Part shown: positions 54,594 through 64,000 of the stretch, piece by piece | Numbering within the stretch: the stretch's first letter is position 1 | Layout: each line of letters starts with the position of its first letter | Assembly: GCA_002205965.3 (NCBI GenBank) | Contig: NADL03000757.1 | Location: 124,001 to 188,000, forward strand | From: Kappaphycus alvarezii | Lineage: Eukaryota; Rhodophyta; Florideophyceae; Gigartinales; Solieriaceae | Direction of reading: 5' to 3' | DNA: 64,000 bases | Notes under the pieces: model-generated | The model's input: only the letters and a program-made list of their open reading frames with translations | The model's database searches: none | What the model was told of the DNA's origin: nothing | Translations under genes and position numbers: made by a program

Positions 54594-54838
54594 TGTTAGA
54601 GATCAATTGGTACGTGGGATGTACACGTGTGTTACCAGCGAAGTGCAGTAACACGTACAGTAGTATTCTGCCAGCAACATACCTAGTTTGCATTTAGTTT
54701 GCATTTGGTTTGCATTAGTGCCCCTCCGCGGTCTATGTAAAGTGCCCCTGACTTGGGCTCCAGGCCTAGAGAGGCATCAGTGTTCGTGTGACAAGCAACA
54801 TGATCCGTGCTTTACAGCTTCTTCAGTAAGCTGCAACA
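54594..54838 (+). repeat. 3' LTR of the plus-strand Gypsy element
   Basis: This 245-bp block starts TGTTAGAGATCAATTGG and ends AGCTGCAACA, aligning with 45098-45332. GTAC follows it, matching GTAC before the 5' LTR. A purine-rich stretch (GAGGAGCGAAAAAGG) just upstream may be the polypurine tract. Confidence 0.85.
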
Positions 54839-57800
54839 GTACTGTACACGTCTCTCGGGACTATAACTTGTGGCTGCAGGACACCGACCACCATGAGCCA
54901 CATAACAGCTACACTAGGGTATTCAGGACTTTGCATGTTGCACCTGCATACTTTATGTCTGTAGTATAGTAAACAAACAATGAAACTCTAATCATTCTGT
55001 AATTAGAAAGTGCAAGCAAAAAGATTTATTTCAGTGAGGTGAATTGCACAAATATGTACTATTATGCATGCACAAGTACATATGGCTAACGTCCACACTG
55101 ATCGAAATTTAGATCAGAATCAATTTTTGCCCTTTTGTAAGGTAGACCTCCCCTGATCTTTATACTGATCAGTAGAGCTGATTTGTAAGCCATTTTGAGC
55201 TTATCTGGATCTCTTACAGAAGATTAGAACATGAATCTGTTCAAACAGCTGTAAACAGGGGCTCATCTGGGCAACACCGCAAGTTCAATCGCTAAAATGC
55301 ATTCAGTCGTTCTCGAGATGTGTTCCGCTGTGCCTTTCTCCACTTTTACCCTCAGAAATGACCGGCCCCATGGAAAATATTCCTGCTCTTGATCAACTCA
55401 ACGATCCTACACCTCTTGCAACACGCTCATGTCAACCTTCTGCATCTTCCCCGACAAACCTTCCTCACGAATACCTTCAACAAAGCTCGGCGCAAGCGAA
55501 TAGTTCTGCAACGCGTCAAGCTCTAACGAATCCTCTTGCATCGCGTTGAGCTCCATCAGAAGCACAAGTATGGCACTCTCCTTATTTCGCTCCAGAAAGT
55601 AGGCAACAAAGGCAACGTGGAAGAGGTGCAAGGGTTGGTACAGTAGGCCGCAGATGAGGAAGGGACAAAGGAAGGGGCCGAAGAAGAGTAGCGTAGAAGC
55701 GGTGGGCGTCCGGGGGAGCAAGTGATGCAGTTCCAAGAGAGAGAGGGAGAGGGAGAAGAAGAGCGGCTATAAATGCCAGAAGCAGGAGAGAGGACCCTAG
55801 TGAAGGATGAATGTTGGAGAGCGATAGCTACATCGATTGAGTTACAAAAGAATTTCATCAACAAGACTATAGAGAATCGCTCGAGATGCTTCTGCTCAAA
55901 TACCGCTAATAACTTATAATTAGAGAGCAACGTCAGAGCAGTATCTCCAACAAGGGCTGGAACTGCTTTTTTGCTGTTGGATGTCTTTATAAGACAATTT
56001 GGTCAATGGATCAATTAATAAACTAGACAAAAGAAGCTAGAGCGGTCGCAAATAACTATATCTGACATGTATGCTTATGTTGCTGTTCTTTTTCTTTCAC
56101 ATGCAATGAAACGGGGTTTTGAACGATCCGATCAGCTTCTGAGGCAGCTTGGATGCATTCAATCATCACTGGAAAGTATTAGATTTATCTCTGGTCATAT
56201 CAAAACTTATTTGCCGACTGGTAGTGGTGAGGATGGAAACAAAAGTTGTTTTGAACAACGGGGCCGAGCTCGGCATTTGTCAAAATTTGAGGCGCTTGCG
56301 CTTAAAGTGTCCAAGAAGGTGTTTTTCAGCCCTCTTGACTGCTTGGAACCGTTGATGACGAGTTGCATGAGACAAAGGCATCTGAAAATCAAATGTAATA
56401 ATTATCTGACAGAAAGGATGAAAGAGAGGGGCATTACGCTGATTTAGAGGCAGATGCGCTATTCATAATAGTCTTTGCTGAGCGCTACAGGCGTCGAGGA
56501 GAGCCACAAGCTGACTCGGTGAGAAAGTTGCTAACCGTTCTATGCTACGGCTGTGGAAAATAAGCACTAAGTAGCTTCATTGTTACAGTCGATAGGTGTT
56601 ACGGTAGGGAAGCTTTTATGAAGCATTTGACGGAGTTTGGCGCTGAATTGGTATTCAATGTCTCGGACTTTTTGTTAAATGCTTATCTTTTTGTTGGCAT
56701 TTAATTTACAAATAGTGCTTGGGAGGACGTGGTAGAACAAAATTAAGATCCCGATGCGGTAGATAGGTCCAATATTAATCGATTTTTTCGATAGTTCGAG
56801 TTAGGTTTTCAAACTCCATCGTTTCAGAATTTAATCTTTTATCCTGATCGAAGAGGACGGCCTTCCTTACACGCCTTTCCAAAATCAACCCAACGTGCTC
56901 TAATGAACCATTGAATTGGAGCTTCCTTATGTTGCTGACGTACGAACTTAGAATGACGCTAAACATCTCTGCGTAAAACACGGATTCGCTGCAGATCTCG
57001 AAGGAAAACTTTCGAGTGACACCATCATAAAAATGAATACAAATATCGACTTCTTGTGCAAAAAAGCATGTATTGACAAGCAGCAACTCCATATGGCTTG
57101 ATAATTCCATGGCTCTCTAGCGAAATATAGCCGTGGAACTTCCGACGTTTGAACTTCTGCTCGGTAAATAAAAGCTGTTGGATGTCGTCTCCAGACATTT
57201 CGACTAAATGAATCGTCGATAGAAGGATTATTGGAGATCGTTAATGTGTGCATAAGATGTTAACTCCTCAAGTACATCCTAAGAGGGACCTTTGGCACGA
57301 GAGTCAACGGAAGCGCAGAAATATTGTTGAGATTTTCTCCGGACGGACTCTACACAGGCTACGCTATTTCTGGTGGAGGCTTTCATCCAACACAGTAGTA
57401 TTTAGTAAAAAATCAAAGGTATTGATTAAAAGCAATGGGCTGTTCGTTATCCTCCATATTCGAGAGGCACAGATCTTCCATGGGGTATTCACGTATTTCG
57501 TCGAAGTCGAATAGGATGGAAACTCTAATGAGGACTCGAACCGTAAAACACTTCAAGAATGTTTCATTGGTGAGGAATTTAGCTAGCAAATGAATATCGC
57601 AATGAAAAGCAGACACTTCTTCATGATTTAGATGTTTTTAAACGCTTCAACAGGATGTAATATTCTCTTCATTTTTTATTTCGATGGCTGAAAATGCCAA
57701 TTTTAAATTATGTCTGTTGTAGATCATCTCTGAAGTCTCCTTTAATCTAATTAGTCTTAATCATGCGAATTTTGTTGATCTTTATTGAATCATTGGTCGT

Positions 57801-58521
57801 TATTGACATCAATGCCATTGCAGTGCCAATGCTTGACAAAGCCCTTAAGATACAGATCAGTAATGAAAGGCATATGTGAAACGGAAGATCTACCCTTGAT
57901 TTCAGGTTATCGTAAAATCTGAGCTCGACTGCGGTACAAACGCTGCGGCGATCGACAAGATTCGTACGGGGCTAGGCTATAGGAGAGAGATATGGGGAGG
58001 GGTGTAAGGGATGAAGGGAAACTGATGTAGTGGGCACCTTGGACGTTGAAAGGGTGTTCACACTTGCCATGCTTTCCATCTCTACTGGCTGCCGTTATAA
58101 AACCGTGCGATCAGTCCTATAAGTCAACGACATAATAGATAGTTGGATGACAAAATTTTACTGAAATGGAGGGCCGACGCTGTTGCGCAGGCAATGCTAC
58201 AGATTTCTAGAATCGAGCGTAGCCACACTTGTCTCTCTCTTTGATCATTCCCCTTTTGTGTCGGCCAGGGAGGGGTGACCTCCAAGATACTTAAGAGGTG
58301 CAAATGTGTGCAAAACTGCACTTGAAGTATAGTGTATGTCACATTGAAATTATTACTGTACAATGCGAAATAAAAATTCATGTCCTGGGTCACACTATTA
58401 TCCTTGGTTACAATTAATCATCAGGATACTGTATTTGGGTCTACATGCAATCATTGAGAGTCAACATGCGTTTCTCTCTGGTAGACTACAGTACCCGATT
58501 ACAATTTCCTAAGACTGATAC

Positions 58522-58533
58522 AGTATATAAAGG
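58522..58533 (+). promoter_or_regulatory. Strong TATA-like box, gene unknown
   Basis: AGTATATAAAGG is a near-consensus TATA box. The only ATG soon after opens a 21-codon peptide. It may belong to the lost or unrecognised 5' LTR of the Copia element downstream. Confidence 0.35.
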
Positions 58534-59401
58534 ACACTCGAGTCTCCATATGCGGGAATCAAGAGAACAACAACTTGTCATCTTCTCAAATTCCTTCATG
58601 GTAGCATCGCACTGAGTCAGCTTTCCCCCCGTCCTCAATCACTCAACAAATCACCACCTTCCCCCACCTCTCATTGACCTCACTAAGCAAGTCTACCACG
58701 ACTTACTTTACAGTCGACATACATTAGACAAGAGTCCCGGGACTATAAACTACAGTCGATAGACTCTAAATAGGAGTCTTTTGGACTGTAAATTTACCTG
58801 TCCGGAACGAATATAAAAAATAGTGCCAAAGCGGGCACGTAAAATATTCGTGGGTTCTGCTCGAGGTCTGGAGTTCCGAGCAAAGGGAGCAAAGTCGACA
58901 GACTAAAAATATTCCTAAGCAAACGGAGGCAACTTGAAGTAATTTGACCTCGGTGACGTGCTGCCCCCACCAGTCGAGCTTGCTCGGCGGATAACGTTGT
59001 CGACCGAAAGATCTGGTGGAAAGCGAACGGGTGATCTGACACTGTGTTGTACGATACACAAGCTTAGAAACACTGAGTAACTTCTCGTAAGAGGACAGAA
59101 CGACATTAAAAGACGAAAATTCTCTGACTTAGTAATCTTTCGGGGGATGCTCCCGTGGAGATCATTTTCGCTCATCTCTCCTTTGCTTGGAGGTGGGTAG
59201 TGGTGGCTGAAATTCGCATCATACCTGTAGTGTCTAACCAGGGGCCGAGAGTCAGCACTCTAAGCGATCCTTAACGTTAGTGTTGGTGCGCTGCGCTCCA
59301 CCTGAGTTCGTGTAGGGAAGAATTAGTCAACTCATGAAAAAGCGAATCACCTGAAGAGTCTAAGCGGAGGCCAGGGTTCTGATACCCCCTAGATAGGAAA
59401 G

Positions 59402-59490
59402 AAAAGAAACAAAAAAAAGAAAAAAAAAAGAAAAAAACTAAACCAAATCAAAACAAAACAGAAGGAAAGAAAGAAAGAAAGAAAAGAAAT
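59402..59490 (+). repeat. A/G-rich simple sequence
   Basis: Runs of A with G or C interruptions, ending in a GAAA microsatellite. Confidence 0.8.
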
Positions 59491-59579
59491 TGTAGAGTAA
59501 TAGTAAAAAGCCTCCTTAAAAGGCCAGAGATTTCTACCAATTCCATAAGCAAACAAGCCTAGCCTAAGCCCTGATCAAC

Positions 59580-60400
59580 AGCCGCTCAAACTGGATCCTT
59601 CCAGAGACTCTCGAAGCCCCTTTCGTATTGAATCTCTCGCGAAACTCTCTGATTACATCATTGGCGACACGAATCAGGGCCATACTGAGAGCAGATGACA
59701 ACTCCATGGTCGGAATGCTCACGGAAACAGCAACGAACTCCGCAGCCGCGAGGAACGAATGGTTAAAACGCTCCGTCAAAGCAAAAATTGTCATCAACCT
59801 AGGCCTTCGTGCATCTTACATTGCTCAGGTAAGCATAATCACTGATGATGACACGAAAACCGCATTGGATATTTGGAATGAGCGAAAACGTATTTATAAA
59901 GCTTCTAACGAAGAAGAAATCCAAAAAAATCCGGAACAGGCTAGACACGCTGGTATTCAACAAGAGTAAAGACTTGCACAATCACCTCTCTCAGCTTAAC
60001 TGCATCTGCAGAGAACTGGCAACATATGAAGGGGAACTGCCGGATCGAGAAAAGACTTCAAAACTCATTAGGTCTCTCCAACATTCCTTTGCAGCTCTCT
60101 TCATGGTCTCCACGATCACCAACACCTACCTCCAGGACGTCTTGAATTCGTTTCAAGCGTATTCTGCTCGAAGGATGTACCCAAACAATCCTCAAAACGA
60201 TCCTGGAAGGCAAGAGTTCATCCAAGCCAACGTGGTCTACGGAACATAAGGATACGTCAAAAAACGTGGAGGAGTTCTTCATACGCCAGAGGCGGGCATT
60301 GTCGTGGAAGAGGTCGCGGCGGACGCCGCACTGGGCAAATTAGACCACCAAGTAACTGCTATTACTGCGGCAAACCCGTCCATTTCATTAGCATCTGTCG
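59580..60400 (+). pseudogene. Copia Gag (plus-strand element)
   Basis: Frame 59628-59969 reads NLSRNSLITSLATRIRAILR, NEWLKRSVKAKIVINLGLRA and DDDTKTALDIWNERKRIYKA. This is the UBN2-type Gag pattern with helices around a conserved W. Frame 59845-60249 continues with FNKSKDLHNHLSQLNCICRE, DREKTSKLIRSLQHSFAAL and similar. The zinc knuckle CYYCGKPVHFISIC lies at about 60357-60398 with all four ligands. Frameshifts near 59.95 and 60.25 kb break it. Confidence 0.7.
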
Positions 60401-60679
60401 GAAACACCTTGAGGATGAGCGAAGTGGGAGCATTCGGAAACCCAGCCGTGGACGTGGAGGACAGCGTCAATATTCACAAGCTGACCGGGATGGAACCCAA
60501 AAAGTAATCAAGAACACTGGGGATCCCTAGCACCTCATAATCGTCTACTTATGCCTTCAGCAAACACCGCCGCGGCCCTCAAGATAACGTTGCTTATCCA
60601 CAGAATCTGACTGAGTTCCAGCAATGGGCAAGCTTAGATGGAGAGCCTCGCTACCCCTCAAAATTGGCAAAGTGCAAGT

Positions 60680-60770
60680 TTAGAAATCAGTTGATAAAAT
60701 GGCAAGACACAAAAACAATACCGCGCTCATGGACTCTGGTGCAACCCCATATTTTTTTTAATAGTCGTTC
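60680..60770 (+). pseudogene. Copia protease active site
   Basis: Starting at 60700 the frame reads ARHKNNTALMDSGATPYFF and stops. DSGAT is the Copia aspartic protease signature. Confidence 0.6.
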
Positions 60771-61199
60771 CTCATTTAAGTCCTACAGCCCAATTTCCAA
60801 AGAAACCGTGCAGGCAGCAGCTGGAACCTCAAAACTTCTCGGTAAAGGCCTAGTGTGGCTACTATTGAACAGCGGAACATATGTAGAAGCATACCATGCA
60901 CTTCATTTTGAAACAAAAATTCTGGCTGTTACCTTGCTCACGAAACACTTCAACGTGTTATTTTCAAGTCTCTTTTACAACGCAGTGGATGCTTTATCTT
61001 TAGATACGGCTCCTTGGGCATCGGAGACATTGCCTTGGTCATCGAATGTGTTGACGGAATCTATCCGTTAGAGTTAGGCTATTACTGGAAGCAAGCTAAC
61101 AAATCCAAAAAGGAATTTCCGGAAAGTTAGGTCATGAAGTGGCACCGAAAAACTGGACAGATCGGTATATGCAACTAGCTTGCCAGCGCTCTGATGTAC

Positions 61200-62185
61200 A
61201 AACCGTCCTTCGACCGTTCACAACTCTACAACATCTATTATGTTCCATGTCTGGCCGGAAAAGACAGAAACGACCCCATCAAACCAGCGTCGAGCAGGAC
61301 CCTGCAGCCACTCAGCTAAGTTCACATGGATGTATCCGGTTCGTTCACTAGCTCTATCGGAGGTAACAAGTACGTCGTTCACTTCATCGAGCATTACACT
61401 GCAAAACACGATGTTAAGATGATCAAAAGGAGTTCTGAGCTCCCTGCAATATTTCGTAATTAAAAAGCTATGGCCGAAAATCACTTTTCGACCTTGAACT
61501 AAAAATTGCGGAGAATTCGCTTTGATCGAGCGAGTGAACACATGAGCAGAGGTATGATGATTTTTCTCAAGTCATCAGGAACCAAAATAAGCCCCCCTCC
61601 TCCACGTGAACCTTAGAGCAACGGAACCGCCAAACTTCTCGTCCAAGAGCATTGCACAAGGGCTAGAGTCTTACTCTACGACAGTGATCTCCCACGTAAC
61701 CTATGGGGTGAGGCTTTAAAGCATGAAAACTGGCTGTGTAAAAGGCTTCTGTCTTCTAAGGTCAATAGCAATATTCCGATCCAACTTTGGGATCCTCGTA
61801 TAGGGATAGATTTTACATCACTGCTTATTTGCTTATTTTGGATCAACTAGGGTACGCATTCAATTATATTCCTCACGCGGATCGAGCAAAAAAGCTGAAA
61901 ACTCGTTCCGAGCCCGGCCGCTTCGTCGGGATGGAATCAGACACGAGGCTGATTGGGGTATACATTACAGAAACCCAGTATGCTAAAGTCATCAGGAGTT
62001 CCGACTTCACCAATATCTCGAACAAACAGCTCCCAGGAATTTCTTCCTTGCTTGATGGTCTTGCGAGACAGCACGAGATTGAGGTTTCCAGCGGAGACTA
62101 CATGGATTCAGGACAGGAAAAACTAATCCAATTTATGATTTCTGCGCATCAACAGACTCCAGAAATGGCTTACCCTGAAGGATAG
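61200..62185 (+). pseudogene. Copia integrase
   Basis: HMDVSGSFTSSIGGNKYVVH followed by FIEHYTAKHDVKM, at about 61325-61430, is the integrase core around the first catalytic Asp. Frame 61787-62185 gives the C-terminal region (LDQLGYAFNYIPHADRAKKL, RSEPGRFVGMESDTRLIGVY), which matches the end of Copia integrases (GxxxxFVGY). The middle of the core is decayed, with stops. Confidence 0.65.
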
Positions 62186-62389
62186 GAACTCCTGAAGACG
62201 GCGTGTGAAACCTTGACTTTTGAGGAAGCCTATAACATCCTTCAGTGGTCCGAGGCTTTAGACAGATATTATAATGCACTCATAAAGATAAATGCTTTGC
62301 GACAAGTTCCCAAAAACCCTGGGATAGTGCCTTTTCCATTCAAATAGATCTTCAAAGCTAAGCCTCTGGACTCCACATGGAAACAGTAT

Positions 62390-63130
62390 ATGGAAAAAGC
62401 ACGATGTACTCTGAGGGGGGATCGTCAAAGGGCATATGAGGACTTCGACTTGGAAAGCATTTACGCTCCAGTCGCGTCTCATGAGACTATACGTCTGCTG
62501 TTTTCTGTAGCTGCATCAAGCAATCTTATCAAGGAAGGAGGCGACATTTCCAATGTACACCTCCACGGAACAATTGATGTAGAAATACACATGGAACAGC
62601 TGACAAACTCTTCCCGTCAGTTATCTAGGCCTGGGCAGTTATGCAAGCTGGAGAAGTATATCTATGGCGCCAAACAAGCAGGGGATATCTGCTGTTCATT
62701 TCTCCACGAAAAGCTCGCTAATTGGGGAATGAAGCCTTCCAACTTCGACAACCGACTTTATTTTCTTCGTACTAACACAGAGTACATAAAACTAGCAGTC
62801 TCGGTCGATGATATGGCCTTTGCTTCGAATTCTCATGCCCTACTTCAGAACTTAAAAGATTTTTTGTCATGCACTTTCGACATCAAATTATTTGGTGAAC
62901 TGAAATCTTTCATCGGATGGACAATCACTCGTTCTCCACTGAGAATCCTGGTCGACCAAACGAGCTATGCGAAAAAAATTTTGAAAAGGCATATGGAATG
63001 GACCAATCAAGTGCTGTTTTGACTCTACTACCGATGAACGTCAAACATCTTGTTCCAGCAGAATTTGAGGAGTCAGCACTAAATGGGAATGAAAATCACT
63101 CTTATCGAAGCATAATCGGCGAATTACTCT
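62390..63130 (+). pseudogene. Copia reverse transcriptase
   Basis: The 210-codon frame carries RT motifs in order: YAPVASHETIRLLFSVAASS, GGDISNVHLHGTIDVEIHME (motif A, Asp kept), YIYGAKQAGD and LAVSVDDMAFAS (catalytic VDD, Tyr replaced by Ser). ELKSFIGWTITRSP and RILVDQTSYAKKILKR follow. A further frame to 63130 gives the thumb (HSYRSIIGELLY). Both catalytic Asp residues survive, but the frame is broken near 63.02 kb and upstream. Confidence 0.85.
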
Positions 63131-63149
63131 ACTAAGCTGTTTCTACTCG

Positions 63150-63812
63150 ACACGAATTGTCATTTCCCATGTCTGCATCGGTCCGTCAAGTCCACGCCCC
63201 GACTGAACGTCATGTGAAGCTAGTCGAACGCCCCTTCGTTATCTTAACGGGATTAGTCACTCGGGACTCCACTATATTAGAAAGTACCGTATCACAGCGG
63301 ATTCTATCGGTGCTTCCGTTGATGCCGACTTGGGCGGATGTGTGAATACAAGGCTATCAACAACTGGGTTCATGGTGTATATCAAAGGTTCACCAATCCA
63401 CTGTAAATCGAAGCGACGGAACGTCATAGCAAACTATTCTGTAGAATCCGAATATGCCGCGCTGGCAGCTTGTGGAAAAGAAGTATCCTGGATTAGGAGA
63501 CTCCTTTGGAAAATTTTTCACCAAGCTTTTTGGACTGATGGTCGCCACTTTTGCCCAACTGTTATCAAATAAGGTAGTACGGCCGCCATTTCAATGGCTG
63601 CGGCAGATCAAGTGACTCCCAAGGACAAACACATCGATCTCAGGGCACACAAGGCTAAAAAACTGATGCGTAACGGCATCATCAAGCTGAGGCATATTCG
63701 TTCTAACCGCAACAAGGCGGACTTATTAGCAAAGCCAGTGTCGAAAGATGCTTTAGGACGGATGATTGGATTGTGTTACTTACGTAGCCACGGGACCTTT
63801 CAGTGGAAATAA
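63150..63812 (+). pseudogene. Copia RNase H and pol C-terminus
   Basis: Frame 63330-63572 reads GGCVNTRLSTTGFMVYIKGS and SVESEYAALAACGKEVSWIR, the Copia RNase H core. Frame 63594-63812 reads DKHIDLRAHKAKKLMRNGII, LRHIRSNRNKADLLAKPVSK, the HIDxRxH...ADxxTKP end. A frameshift near 63.57 kb separates them. Confidence 0.8.
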
Positions 63813-64000
63813 TTTCTTGCTTTAGTTTAAATTTTTCTGTAAAAGCTGCAGTAGCTGAAACAATTCATGAAAAAATGAAATAGCAGCAGAGTGAAAATGG
63901 AAGCAGCAGGAAAGAAAATGAAGCAGCAGAAGATACAACATTCAAATCCAAAATAAAATCAGAAGCAGCCGAACAAAAGGCAGCAGAGGCAGCTGGAAGC
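63813..64000 (+). repeat. AGCAGC-rich tail after the Copia element
   Basis: AGCAG and GCAGC motifs recur between 63870 and 64000. A 3' LTR is expected nearby but is not recognisable before the window ends. Confidence 0.5.

Larger units (their letters stand above)
45098..54838 (+). mobile_element. Gypsy LTR retrotransposon with about 4.2 kb extra sequence
   Basis: It contains LTR, gag, protease, RT, RNase H and integrase in Gypsy order, then unassigned coding-like sequence and a second LTR in the same orientation. GTAC flanks both ends. An alternative is a truncated element plus a separate solo LTR of the same family. Confidence 0.65.
54839..59575. other. AT-rich stretch with scattered doubtful frames
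   Basis: Minus-strand frames at 55407-55736 (hydrophobic first half, LLFFGPFLCPFLICGLLY, no ATG near the start) and 56775-57110 (ATG start, MELSSHMELLLVNTCFFAQE) are the most protein-like, but I cannot assign either. TATA-like elements lie at 55765 (GGCTATAAATGCC) and 58522-58533 (AGTATATAAAGG). No RNA gene was recognised. Confidence 0.3.

Noticed and set aside
59364..59385. GGTTCTGATACC, complementary in form to an initiator-tRNA primer site on the minus strand
   Set aside because: The coding parts of the adjacent Copia element read on the plus strand, so the orientation is wrong and no LTR end can be shown.
1..64000. CRISPR arrays, rRNA and tRNA genes
   Set aside because: No regularly spaced identical repeats and no cloverleaf with proper T-arm and acceptor pairing was recognised by eye; a dedicated RNA scan was not possible.

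Overview
The window is nuclear DNA from a eukaryote, most likely a red macroalga (florideophyte, Chondrus-like). This is an inference. It rests on LTR and non-LTR retroelements in every state of decay, TATA boxes at eukaryotic spacing, isolated intron-poor genes without operons, and a gene resembling the arsenosugar radical SAM enzyme ArsS, which fits an arsenosugar-producing seaweed. No rRNA, tRNA, CRISPR array or prokaryotic gene cluster was found.

Only one stretch reads as ordinary host gene space: about 26.3-32.2 kb. It holds two convergent genes: an ArsS-like radical SAM protein (27.3-28.6 kb, plus) and a membrane glycerolipid (lysophospholipid) acyltransferase (29.5-30.7 kb, minus). The acyltransferase has one apparent frameshift at a six-base C run. 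The upstream regions of both are crowded with copies of a short GTAC palindrome (TACTGTAC / GTACAGTAC).

Most of the rest is mobile-element sequence. 2.8-3.4 kb: RLE endonuclease tail of a non-LTR element. 4.5-12.0 kb: decayed minus-strand Gypsy element with gag-like pieces arranged as direct and inverted repeats. 12.6-23 kb: AT-rich block with a very old Copia element whose LTRs can still be aligned. 24.3-26.3 and 33.2-34.0 kb: more RLE endonuclease tails. 34.0-39.6 kb: minus-strand Copia element with two near-identical 164-bp LTRs. 39.6-43.1 kb: minus-strand non-LTR reverse transcriptase pseudogene. 43.6-44.2 kb: a fairly intact RLE domain on the plus strand, followed by a long hairpin. 45.1-54.8 kb: plus-strand Gypsy element bounded by two about 240-bp LTRs and a GTAC target duplication, with about 4.2 kb of unexplained extra coding-like sequence between pol and the 3' LTR. 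59.6-63.8 kb: plus-strand Copia element running to the window end.

Nearly every element copy carries stops, frameshifts or lost catalytic residues, so the locus looks like a graveyard of repeated insertions and ectopic recombination. The least explained parts are the divergent gene pair carried in the large Gypsy element (one reading frame is 318 codons long with two in-frame TGA codons), the GTAC palindrome clusters, and a 154-codon open frame at 3.9-4.35 kb that matches nothing I recognise.
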